A DNA stretch of 64,000 nucleotides from Bradyrhizobium embrapense. Its GTDB lineage: Bacteria; Pseudomonadota; Alphaproteobacteria; Rhizobiales; Xanthobacteraceae. How positions within the stretch are numbered: the stretch's first letter is position 1; each line of letters opens with the position of its first letter. Below, piece after piece: positions 34,758 through 41,893 of the stretch. Where the stretch lies: the NCBI RefSeq assembly GCF_001189235.2, contig NZ_LFIP02000003.1, forward strand, positions 682,001 through 746,000, written 5' to 3'. The position numbers and the translations under genes were made by a program. Below the pieces are notes generated by a model. It saw only the letters and a list, made by a program, of their open reading frames with translations, was not told where the DNA came from and ran no database searches.

Positions 34758-34805
34758 TTGTCGATCTTGAAAATTCGCACCGCAAAAATGTACAAGCCGC
34801 TGTAG
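34758..34805 (+). pseudogene. Remnant of a terminase large-subunit 5-prime end (copy 1)
   Basis: TTG 34758 followed by SILKIRTAKMYKPL and an amber stop matches the start of the better kept remnant at 38089 (SILKIPTAKVFEPL). It lies about 100 bases after the shared tail, as in the second copy. Only 15 codons remain before repeat copy 2. Confidence 0.6.
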
Positions 34806-34848
34806 CAGGTGGCGCATCGAACGCTTCCGCTTCATCTCGCAAAAACGT

Positions 34849-34878
34849 TTGACACGTCGGGCAACTCAGGGGCATAAT
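34849..34878 (+). promoter_or_regulatory. Near-consensus sigma70 promoter in repeat copy 2
   Basis: Both boxes and the 18-base spacer are identical to copy 1, although the flanks have changed. This suggests either recent duplication or selection on the promoter. Confidence 0.6.
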
Positions 34879-34898
34879 CCGAAAATCAGAAATTGTTG

Positions 34899-34931
34899 GG
34901 CCCGCACGGAGCAATCCGCGGCGGGCTTTTT
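34899..34931 (+). terminator. GNRA-capped intrinsic terminator, copy 2
   Basis: The stem GCCCGC (34900-34905) pairs with GCGGGC (34921-34926). The inner CGGA/TCCG stem and GCAA loop are kept, and T-tract 34927-34931 follows. Changes relative to copy 1 fall in linker or outer positions. Confidence 0.62.
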
Positions 34932-35224
34932 GTTTGCCGTTTCGCCAATCGGACGGCGGCCGCAACGTCACGACGCCACATCCTCCCAGCCCGTCGCCTG
35001 AGCGTCGCGAGCGAGCCGCCGTCCGAACCGATTGAAACGGGCACGAAATTGGCCGGCGCGCGCGAACGCGACGGTCCTGCGGCGCGGCGTAAGCCGGCGC
35101 CGCCAGCGGCCCCACACGTCAGGGATAAGGTTCGCGCCCCAAAGATCGCCGCCCGCTGCGCGATCTGCCGCACATTCTATTCGATGGCCGCATCGCGCGT
35201 TGACGGCCGATCAACGAGGTTCGC

Positions 35225-35293
35225 ATGACTGCCTATCTGATATCGCTCGCGCTTGCGGGCCTGATCGCCATTGCATTGTCGGAGTTCGCATGA
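35225..35293 (+). CDS. 22-residue membrane peptide
   Basis: The peptide MTAYLISLALAGLIAIALSEFA is a single hydrophobic span. Its TGA overlaps the ATG of the next small gene (ATGA), which supports translation. The function is unknown. Confidence 0.4.
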   Translation: MTAYLISLALAGLIAIALSEFA

Positions 35294-35451
35294 GCGCAGA
35301 GATCATACAGTTCATCCCCCGTCCGCGTCACGAAGGCGAGCGAACGGATTTTCCGACGATCGCATTTCGCTCGGTGGTGCCCGATCCTGACACGAATGAT
35401 GCCGATACGGCTCCGAGTGAATATCTCCCGTCCGATTGGGAGGAGAAGTGA
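35290..35451 (+). CDS. Small phage-module protein (53 residues)
   Basis: The acidic protein begins MSAEIIQFIPRPRHEGERTD and ends in SDWEEK. It is coupled to the 22-residue peptide by ATGA and abuts the next start. Similar short proteins precede terminase genes in Bradyrhizobium-type prophages (recollection, not checked). Confidence 0.55.
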   Translation: MSAEIIQFIPRPRHEGERTDFPTIAFRSVVPDPDTNDADTAPSEYLPSDWEEK

Positions 35452-35706
35452 GTGGCGAGGACGACTACGCAGATCCGTTCGCTTGCGCGGAGCCATACGA
35501 GAAGCGCACTCAACGCACTGGTCGGCGTGATGCGATCGACCAGCGCCACTCCGGCTGCCCGCGTCTCGGCGGCCAATGCCATCCTCGATCGCGGCTGGGG
35601 CAAAGCGCCGCAGGCGATCGAAAACGCTGACGGGGCGCTCGAACTTGTGCACCGCATCGAGCGCATCATCGTTGAACCCGAGGAGATTGACGGCGAAGAT
35701 GCCTGA
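35452..35706 (+). CDS. Phage small protein, terminase-small-subunit-like position
   Basis: The protein has 84 residues from GTG 35452, which directly follows the upstream TGA and has GGAGGAGAAG before it. ARSHTRSALNALVGVM and AARVSAANAILDRGWGKAPQAIE form a helical domain that recalls proteins encoded just before the terminase large subunit. In this window the terminase remnant is displaced to 38089, so the original order has been broken by insertion or rearrangement. Confidence 0.6.
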   Translation: MARTTTQIRSLARSHTRSALNALVGVMRSTSATPAARVSAANAILDRGWGKAPQAIENADGALELVHRIERIIVEPEEIDGEDA

Positions 35707-36017
35707 GAGCAGCGGCCCGTCCGATTTGGGCTGACTTTGTCGACGACCCCGCCAAAACGTTCAATCACGTCGATGCGAAGCCGAACCACTGTCGCGGCCG
35801 GCTCTTGCATCGTGGGCCTCGTTCTACGGGACCGCTCTACCAACGCGTTGCCCGGCATGATATCTACCATGGCGTGTCCGAGCGGAGCGGTGCCATTGTG
35901 CGATGATGCGGCCTAGTCGGTCGGTAGCGGCCAGTGCGGCCGCGTGCTCGATGATCTGGAAATGCGATCCAACGAACCGGGCATGAGTTGGTAAATCACT
36001 GCAAAGCGGGGGCAGCC
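35707..36017. other. Decayed phage DNA, no intact gene
   Basis: A frame around 35735-35905 (ADFVDDPAKTFNHVDAKPN and onward) reads like protein but lacks a start and is short. It may be debris of the gene that once followed the 84-residue protein. No terminator or other signal was recognised. Confidence 0.4.
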
Positions 36018-36695
36018 ATGCGAAATTTCGTTCTCTTGTTTGCAAGTCTCGTCGTTCTTGTCGATGCGACCTTGCCGATGAGTGCCGAGCAATCTTCTGA
36101 ACAAGCGGGTGCGCCGGCGTCGAGAGTCAAGACCTGCAGCGAGTCGTTTTCACGCGACGCTACTGCGGAATTCAATGCACGGTGCGTGGCGTTGGCGGGG
36201 CCGTTGGCCGCAATGCGAGGCAACACTCTCGTTCTTCGCATGGATAGCGGCAGCCGGAAAATATTCGATAACAAGAACGGATTCGGAAGGAGTGAAGGAG
36301 GATTTGGTTACGGCCTTGCCGACTTCTATCCATCGACACGTATTTTTGTCGTTTGTGACCACGGAGCGGACGGTGGTCAATGCGCGGCTATCGAGGGAAG
36401 AACAGGTCGCGAGCTCGATTTCGGAAATGCGTTTCCTCAATTTTCTCCAGACGGGAATCTAGTGCTCACCGAGGAAGGCGGCGAGGACGAAACAAGCTTT
36501 GCGATTCTCGACGTTCGAGGCAAAAAGCAGCGTCCAGTTTGGACATCGAAAGAAAGCAAGACTCCCTTGCCCGCAAAAGCGACCTTTGTCGCGTGGATCG
36601 ATGACAAAACGATCAAGCTTGAGAGCCCCGACAAGAAGCCCGTGGTTTTGACCCAAGGTTCAGACGGAACGTGGAGCGTCAACGCTGCGCCTTAG
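36018..36695 (+). CDS. Exported protein of unknown function, possible immunity partner
   Basis: The protein has 225 residues. The signal peptide MRNFVLLFASLVVLVDATLPMSA is likely cut near residue 23. The mature part contains three Cys (KTCSESF, ARCVALAG, FVVCDHG) plus one in GGQCAAIEG, which could form two disulfides in the periplasm, and beta-rich repeats such as FPQFSPDGNLVLTEEGG. It precedes the M23 peptidase gene by about 300 bases. Its place before a cell-wall enzyme allows an inhibitor or immunity role (inference only). Confidence 0.65.
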   Translation: MRNFVLLFASLVVLVDATLPMSAEQSSEQAGAPASRVKTCSESFSRDATAEFNARCVALAGPLAAMRGNTLVLRMDSGSRKIFDNKNGFGRSEGGFGYGLADFYPSTRIFVVCDHGADGGQCAAIEGRTGRELDFGNAFPQFSPDGNLVLTEEGGEDETSFAILDVRGKKQRPVWTSKESKTPLPAKATFVAWIDDKTIKLESPDKKPVVLTQGSDGTWSVNAAP

Positions 36696-36785
36696 CCGCT
36701 GCAGGGGCGGCTCATTGGCGATGAGCGGGCGCCGACCCGATCTGAGAGCCATTTTCTGGCCGATGTAGATCTAAGAACCTGTCAA

Positions 36786-37001
36786 ATGGCTGCGATTGAC
36801 GAGTCGTTCGCCAATTGCCTGTCCGCGGTCCGTGCCGCTAACCTCACTGCAATGAGCGATCGGCCGCGCAATCCCGGGATTGTGACGCAGATCGTCTGCG
36901 CGAGGGCGCTGCCGCCGAAGACGGGCTTACAGTCATCGTCAACGGTCCGCCGCGACCGTTGCGCCAATGACGATCAGGAGTACTTTGCAAAGGAGACCTG
37001 A
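36786..37001 (+). CDS. Doubtful 71-residue frame in the 36.7-37.0 kb gap
   Basis: The gap 36696-37002 contains a frame beginning MAAIDESFANCLSAVRAANL that stops one base before the TTG start of the M23 gene. The spacing suits coupling, but the ribosome site of the M23 gene lies within its last codons and the residues look unlike a folded domain in the second half. It may be chance. Confidence 0.25.
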   Translation: MAAIDESFANCLSAVRAANLTAMSDRPRNPGIVTQIVCARALPPKTGLQSSSTVRRDRCANDDQEYFAKET

Positions 37002-37002
37002 A

Positions 37003-37557
37003 TTGAATTTACGAGACATCATAAACATGATGCTGCCTCCGATTGATGGCCGCAATGGACATGTCACGGGACGATCGGGCGACTTTGGCGCCGGACGAGC
37101 GGAAGGTCGAGTGAAGCCACCGTCGTCGGACCCCCATATCGGCGTTGACATGAATTATCTTGGAGGGCAGACGGGAATAAACCTTCAACATCCGCTGGTG
37201 CATTCGCCCGTGTCAGGTGTCGTGACTAGGGCGGGGGGCGGGAAGACAAATACCATTGCGATTAGAGATTACAACGGCAATTCCCACGAGATTCTTCATA
37301 CTCAGAGTCAAATTGTGAAGGAAGGCCAGAAGGTGTTCGCAGGTGACCTCATCGGCAAGATGGGCAATGTGGGTACGAAAGATCAACATGCCCATTATCC
37401 GATTTACGGTCCCGACGATCCACGCCGTCAGAATCCCATTAATCCGCACGTCTTCTGGAATCATCCGTTCTTCCGGACCAGGAGCGTTTTGTTCCAAGAT
37501 CGCCTAGTCTCGTACCGCTCGAGTCCCCAATACCTGATCCTACCTATAATTACCTAA
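37003..37557 (+). CDS. M23 (LytM-type) metallopeptidase, TTG start, C-terminus cut by frameshift
   Basis: The frame has 184 residues from TTG 37003, supported by AAAGGAGA seven to ten bases upstream. The zinc ligands are present: His and Asp in PHIGVDMNYL and the HxH of DQHAHYPI. VHSPVSGVVTRAGGG and KEGQKVFAGDLIGKMGNVGT are the usual flanking strands. No signal peptide is visible, so export would need another route. The natural protein continued into the Pro-rich linker and shared tail, now out of frame. The catalytic domain itself looks complete. Confidence 0.8.
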   Translation: MNLRDIINMMLPPIDGRNGHVTGRSGDFGAGRAEGRVKPPSSDPHIGVDMNYLGGQTGINLQHPLVHSPVSGVVTRAGGGKTNTIAIRDYNGNSHEILHTQSQIVKEGQKVFAGDLIGKMGNVGTKDQHAHYPIYGPDDPRRQNPINPHVFWNHPFFRTRSVLFQDRLVSYRSSPQYLILPIIT

Positions 37558-38023
37558 ATCCCGCGCCTAGCGAGTCTGATGCCGTTCGCGGGTTCGGTAC
37601 TGGCGGACGATTCATGCAGGGATCGGCTACATCGTCGCGACCACTTTACGAGACGCAGTCGTTCGGTGCGCCACCCGATGACCCCTCGCAAGAACAGGCC
37701 AACGAGCAAGCACCTGTCCGGAGCCTCGTGCGCGTGTCGCCGACGGGTGAGAGCCAAGCTGCTTTCGACGGGGAGCGTCTGCTGTGCCGTTCGTTCCGTC
37801 GGATTCGATTCGGCAGGTGGGTCGGCCCGCGACATTCGACGAACGCTTCGGGGCTGTCGCGGGCGCGCCGCCGGCTTCGATCAGGCCGCTGAGCCCGTTC
37901 AGCGGACAGCCAATGCGATATCTGCCACCGTCAGTGTTTGGCATTCCGGACGCTTCCGGCGCGCCGGAAATGAGTTTGAATGACTGGCTCGCCGGTCTCG
38001 CCAGAGCGCGCCTGCGCCAATGA
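37520..38023 (+). pseudogene. Out-of-frame continuation of the M23 gene: linker and shared C-terminal tail
   Basis: After a frameshift near 37520 the frame reads SPIPDPTYNYLNPAPSESDA and a Pro/Ser/Gln-rich linker. A second shift comes from loss of one base in a run of four G at 37770-37773, after which the frame reads VPFVPSDSIRQVGRPATFDERF. It ends with RPLSPFSGQPMRYLPPSV and NDWLAG (from 37883) before TGA 38023. This aligns block by block with the end of the gene at 33457-34657. Either both shifts are real decay or one is a sequencing error in the G run. Confidence 0.72.
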
Positions 38024-38088
38024 TGCTTCAAGCCGGACGATCGCCGTGAGGCGGGCGAGCAAGCCGTCGTGCATTACCGAGAGCAGCC

Positions 38089-38325
38089 TTGTCGATCCTG
38101 AAAATTCCAACCGCAAAAGTGTTCGAGCCGCTGCTTCGGCCGGCGCGATACAAGGGGGCATTCGGCGGCCGAGGATCGGGAAAATGCGTGATCTGGGACA
38201 AGGTTCTCGGCCTTGGCACGACGCCGCAACTTGCGGGAGATGTGAGCACCTGGGCTGGCATGATCATGGGCTTCTACTTTGGAAAGCGTACGTTTGAGAA
38301 TGTCGCCCGCATTATACGACGGTGA
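38089..38325 (+). pseudogene. Terminase large-subunit N-terminus fused to an unrelated C-terminus
   Basis: From TTG 38089, 31 residues (SILKIPTAKVFEPLLRPARY and then KGAFGGRGSGK) match the start of a phage terminase ATPase with Walker A GGRGSGK. After Lys32 the frame changes at once to CVIWDKVLGLGTTPQLAG and a 45-residue end with a hydrophobic patch (WAGMIMGFYFGKRTFENVARI). Terminases have about 400-550 residues, so the remainder was lost by deletion. The next gene starts five bases later, as expected for an intact downstream phage module. Confidence 0.65.
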
Positions 38326-38329
38326 TCCG

Positions 38330-38623
38330 ATGCATGAAGCTGATGTCAGGGCAATCGTGATGGAAACGTTGATCGAACAGGATCGGGTGCGCCGAAGCGA
38401 CATCGACGCGGTCGTGGTCAAGACCATCGCGACAGTCTTGACTTCATTCGGGTTCGAAGAAGGTGATCGACGGGAGCTGCGTGCGGATTTCCAGCACCTT
38501 CGGCGGTGGCGACGGAGCGTGGAGCAGGCGCAAAGTTATACATTCAAGGCGGTTATCACCGTGATCGCTACCGGCTTTCTCGGCGCCGTTTGGCTGGGGA
38601 TCAAAGCCACGCTCGGGAAATAA
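38330..38623 (+). CDS. Small phage protein with C-terminal membrane span
   Basis: The protein has 97 residues. A helical, charged N-terminus (HEADVRAIVMETLIEQDRVRRSDIDAVVVKTI) leads to a membrane segment AVITVIATGFLGAVWLGI at the C-terminus. It may belong to the lysis or DNA-entry functions of the lost prophage; I cannot name it. The start follows the fused terminase frame by four bases. Confidence 0.6.
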   Translation: MHEADVRAIVMETLIEQDRVRRSDIDAVVVKTIATVLTSFGFEEGDRRELRADFQHLRRWRRSVEQAQSYTFKAVITVIATGFLGAVWLGIKATLGK

Positions 38624-38708
38624 TTCGTGTTGCAGCTGGAGTGGGCGCCTCTCTCCCGATTAGAGAACGAAGTACCTTGGCGGACAATAGAATCTTGAGG
38701 TGCGAAGA

Positions 38709-39137
38709 ATGTACAGGATACGTGAGATTGATCCGCAGGACGAAGAGGTCGCGGATGCGCTCGCCGAGCTTCATCAGCTGACCTTCTGCGATGGGACTCG
38801 CGTGCCCGACTTCGAGCAGGGGTATTGGTGGATTGCTTTTTGTGGGCTGAAGCCAATTGCATTCGCAGGCGTCGTCCCGTCGACCCATGTTGCCAACGCC
38901 GGATATCTATGCCGCGTTGGCGTCATGATGCCGCACTGCGGTCACGGCCTGCAAGTGCGGCTTACTCGCGCGCTGGAAGCGCGAGCGAGGCGGGCGGGTT
39001 GGAAGGCGATCGTGTCGGATACGACCGACAATCATTTTTCGGCCAACAACTTCATCCGGCAGGGGTATCGGCTCTTCGAGCCTGCCTCGCGCTGGGCCTG
39101 GCAGCACTCGCTGTATTGGCGGAAGGAACTCTGCTAG
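38709..39137 (+). CDS. GNAT-type acetyltransferase in the prophage remnant
   Basis: The protein has 142 residues. The acetyl-CoA loop is degenerate (VGVMMPHCGHGLQVRLTRALEARAR), with C-G-H-G in place of R-G-x-G. The C-terminal NFIRQGYRLFEPASRW is typical of GNAT strand 7. GAGG lies eight bases before ATG 38709. GNAT genes are frequent between small phage genes and the terminase in such prophages. The substrate is unknown. Confidence 0.7.
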   Translation: MYRIREIDPQDEEVADALAELHQLTFCDGTRVPDFEQGYWWIAFCGLKPIAFAGVVPSTHVANAGYLCRVGVMMPHCGHGLQVRLTRALEARARRAGWKAIVSDTTDNHFSANNFIRQGYRLFEPASRWAWQHSLYWRKELC

Positions 39138-39412
39138 GCCCTGCGAAGTGGATCTGGCCTTTGCCGAGACGTGGAGCGCCCGGTGGTCGAATGGCCCCGG
39201 GCTTCTCGGCGTTGCTGGTTCGCTGGCAGCACCCGTCGGCAAGCCGCGGTCGTTAGCTGGTCGCGCGCAGCGGAGCGCCGCGTCGGCAGCTGACGGCTCC
39301 GTGGTCATGAATTCACCCGGGGTGCAGGTTTGTGCATATTGATCTCCGGTGATCGCTCGATAAACTGAGCGGGCCGCGCGAAATGTTTGGAGCTGAAGCG
39401 AAGGAAGAGACC

Positions 39413-40639
39413 ATGGTTGAGGTTGGCCGCGGGCTCGACGTGACGGTGCTGTCAGGCCCCGACACGGATCGTTATTCAGTCATGGTCGCACGAGCTAGGG
39501 CGCTTGCTCCACACTTGCGTGAGCGGGCGCAGCGGACCGAGGAACTGCGCCGTTTGCCGCCCGAGACCGAGCGGGATCTACACGATAGTGGGCTGTTTCG
39601 AATCCTGCAGCCCAGGCGCGTCGGGGGCAGCGAGCTCGACTACGTTGCGCTGGTCGATTGCGCCGACGCGCTGGGGCAGGGCGATGCGTCGGTCTCCTGG
39701 AACTTTGCCAATCTTGCGAGCCACCACTGGATGCTGGGTATGTTCGCGCCCGAGGCTCAGAGCGCCGTGTGGGGCGATAATCCCGATACGTTGATCGCGT
39801 CTTCCTTTGTTTTCCCGGCAGGACGGGCCAGGAAGACAGGTGGCGGTTATCTGCTGAGCGGTCATTGGCCGTTCTCGTCCGGGGTGGAAGCGTGCGGGTG
39901 GAACATGCTCGCGAGCGTGGTTGCCTCGGACGATGAGGCCGACGGCGTCGAGTATCGGCTCTTCCTGTTGAACAGGCGGGATTACAGCATCGACGACACC
40001 TGGAACGCGGCGGGTCTGCGCGGAACAGGATCGAACGATGTGCGAGTAACCGACGCATTCGTTGCCGAGCACATGACGGTAGCCGTCAGCGATCTTGCGG
40101 GTGGCGCAACGCCGGGCAGTGCCGTCAATCCGAACGCGCTCTACAAGCTTCCGGTTTTCTCGTTGTTCCCCTATGTGCTGTCCGGGGTCGGTCTGGGGAA
40201 TGCCCAGGCTTGCCTCGATGATTACGTCGAGATCGCGCGACACCGTGCCTCGACATACAACCGGGCCAAGCTCGGCGACCTGCAGAGCACGCAGATCAAG
40301 ATCGCAGAGGCTTCTGCGAAGATAGATGCCGCACGTCTGATCATGCGCACGAACTGCGTTGACGTACTTGCAGAGGTCAGGCGTGGTGATATTCCCGGCA
40401 TCGCGGCGAAGACGCGGCTGCGGCGCGATGGCGCGTTCGCCGTCAATCTGTGCACTGAAGCCGCGTCTCTTCTGTTTGCAGCGAGCGGGGCGCGCAGCCT
40501 GTTCACCTCGGGAGCGTTGCAGCGCCAGTTTCGTGACGCGCATGCAGTTAATTCGCATTTCGCCTTCAATTTCGACGCTGCGGGCACCAATTATGGGCGG
40601 GTAGCTCTTGGGTTGCCGTCTGAAAACTTGACGCTTTGA
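39413..40639 (+). CDS. Acyl-CoA-dehydrogenase-fold flavin monooxygenase (group D, HsaA-like)
   Basis: The protein has 408 residues with RRLPPETERDLHDSGLFRILQPRRVGG at the start, FSSGVEACGWNML in the middle and NSHFAFNFDAAGTNYGR at the end. These mark the two-component aromatic or heteroaromatic monooxygenases that use reduced FMN or FAD from a partner. AGGAAGA precedes ATG 39413. The flavin reductase gene follows after ten bases, which supports this reading over a true acyl-CoA dehydrogenase. Confidence 0.85.
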   Translation: MVEVGRGLDVTVLSGPDTDRYSVMVARARALAPHLRERAQRTEELRRLPPETERDLHDSGLFRILQPRRVGGSELDYVALVDCADALGQGDASVSWNFANLASHHWMLGMFAPEAQSAVWGDNPDTLIASSFVFPAGRARKTGGGYLLSGHWPFSSGVEACGWNMLASVVASDDEADGVEYRLFLLNRRDYSIDDTWNAAGLRGTGSNDVRVTDAFVAEHMTVAVSDLAGGATPGSAVNPNALYKLPVFSLFPYVLSGVGLGNAQACLDDYVEIARHRASTYNRAKLGDLQSTQIKIAEASAKIDAARLIMRTNCVDVLAEVRRGDIPGIAAKTRLRRDGAFAVNLCTEAASLLFAASGARSLFTSGALQRQFRDAHAVNSHFAFNFDAAGTNYGRVALGLPSENLTL

Positions 40640-40649
40640 GGCGAGCCGG

Positions 40650-41204
40650 ATGTCTGACACATCGAAGCATCCGCCGGACCCGGCCAGTGAGCTCGCAAGC
40701 GACAGCTCGACGATCGATCCCCGCGACTTCCGCAATGCCCTCGGCATGTTTGCGACCGGTGTGACGATCGTCACCGCGATGTCGACCGAAGGACGCCCCT
40801 ACGGCATCACTTGCAATTCCTTTGCATCGGTGTCGCTCAACCCTCCACTCGTGTTGTGGAGCTTGGGGATGTTTTCGCAGGGACTGCCGATCTTCCAGAA
40901 TGCGAGCCATTTCACAGTCAATGTTCTTGACGTGTCGCAGCAGACGCTGGCCACGCAGTTTGCCAGATCGTCGGGTGACAAATTCGCCGGTGTGAGCTGG
41001 ACACCGGGTCTGGGAAGCGCTCCCGTCCTGGCCGACGTGGTCGCAAACTTCCAATGCCGGGCCGCCAACCGTTACTACGGCGGCGACCACGTCATTTTCC
41101 TTGGGGCGGTGGAAGCCTACGCCTATAACCGGAACAATCCGCTGCTGTTCGCGCAAGGAGGTTTTGGGCGGTTCCTGGCCGACGACGACGGCAACGGGTC
41201 ATGA
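40650..41204 (+). CDS. Flavin reductase component (HpaC/HsaB-like)
   Basis: The protein has 184 residues. DFRNALGMFATGVTIVTAMSTEGRPYGITCNSFASVSLNPPLV is the canonical start of the flavin reductase-like FMN-binding domain. GGDHVIFLGAVEAY is the C-terminal signature. It supplies reduced flavin to the monooxygenase encoded just upstream. Its TGA overlaps the ATG of the TetR gene. Confidence 0.9.
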   Translation: MSDTSKHPPDPASELASDSSTIDPRDFRNALGMFATGVTIVTAMSTEGRPYGITCNSFASVSLNPPLVLWSLGMFSQGLPIFQNASHFTVNVLDVSQQTLATQFARSSGDKFAGVSWTPGLGSAPVLADVVANFQCRAANRYYGGDHVIFLGAVEAYAYNRNNPLLFAQGGFGRFLADDDGNGS

Positions 41205-41887
41205 ATCGAAAGACACTCGTCAAACGTACTCGTGCCAAGCAGAGGCGGCTGTCGGCAGACGATCGTCGCAGTGAGTTCGTCACCAAGGCGACAGAGCTTT
41301 TTGCGGAGGAAGGATTTGGCTGCGGCACGCGCGCCCTCGCTCGCAGGCTAGGTGTGACGCAGCCGTTGCTCTACCGGTATTTTCCGAGCAAGGACGATCT
41401 CATCAAGGAGGTCTACCGCAAGGTCTATCTCGAGCCCCTTGAGATCGGCTGGGAGAAATTGCTCTCGGATCGGTCGCGTCCTCTCCGCGTGCGGCTTCAA
41501 GAGTTTTACGAAGTCTACACGGACGCAATCTTCAACCGGAAATGGCTGCGGATCTATCTCTACTCTGGACTGAAGGGCCTCGATATCAATCGTTGGTATG
41601 TTGGCATGGTCAAGGACAAGATCCTGACGCGTATCCTCAGGGAATGTCGCCACGAGGCCGGCCTCGCGACGCAGAGCAGGCCAAGCGCGGCCGAATTGGA
41701 ACTGGCCTGGGTGTTTCACGGCGGCATCTTTTACTATGGCGTACGCAAGTACATCTATGAGGCGCCCGTCCTGGAGGACAAGGCGCAGATGATCAGTGAT
41801 GCGCTGGATCTCTTTCTGGCCGGATTTGAGAGGATGGCGGAGAGCGCGACCGATCGTCGGAGGGCGCCGATCAAGATCGTCGGCTAA
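41201..41887 (+). CDS. TetR-family regulator of the monooxygenase operon
   Basis: The protein has 228 residues. The DNA-binding part (about 20-70) has ATELFAEEGFGCGTRALARRLGVTQPLLYRYFPSKDDLI, standard TetR helices with YRYFPSKDDL. The basic N-terminus KTLVKRTRAKQRRLS is longer than usual. It is coupled to the flavin reductase by ATGA, so it probably controls its own operon and perhaps the divergent Mo-hydroxylase genes. Confidence 0.88.
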   Translation: MNRKTLVKRTRAKQRRLSADDRRSEFVTKATELFAEEGFGCGTRALARRLGVTQPLLYRYFPSKDDLIKEVYRKVYLEPLEIGWEKLLSDRSRPLRVRLQEFYEVYTDAIFNRKWLRIYLYSGLKGLDINRWYVGMVKDKILTRILRECRHEAGLATQSRPSAAELELAWVFHGGIFYYGVRKYIYEAPVLEDKAQMISDALDLFLAGFERMAESATDRRRAPIKIVG

Positions 41888-41893
41888 GCTGAA

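Larger units (their letters stand above)
34841..35177 (+). repeat. 337-bp direct repeat, copy 2
   Basis: This is the partner of 32478-32814, offset by 2,363 bases with no gaps. It contains promoter TTGACA 34849-34854 / CATAAT 34873-34878. It begins inside the end of the decayed frame that stops at 34852. The gap from 34853 to the small gene at 35225 holds no other feature I can support. Confidence 0.85.

Noticed and set aside
32478-35177. Terminal repeats of a transposon
   Set aside because: The copies are direct, not inverted, no transposase lies between them and no flanking target duplication is visible.
36786-37001. 71-residue protein as an immunity gene for the M23 peptidase
   Set aside because: No signal peptide, weak composition and an overlap with the M23 ribosome site; listed only as doubtful.
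39413-40639. True acyl-CoA dehydrogenase
   Set aside because: The C-terminal signature and the adjacent flavin reductase gene fit group D flavin monooxygenases better.
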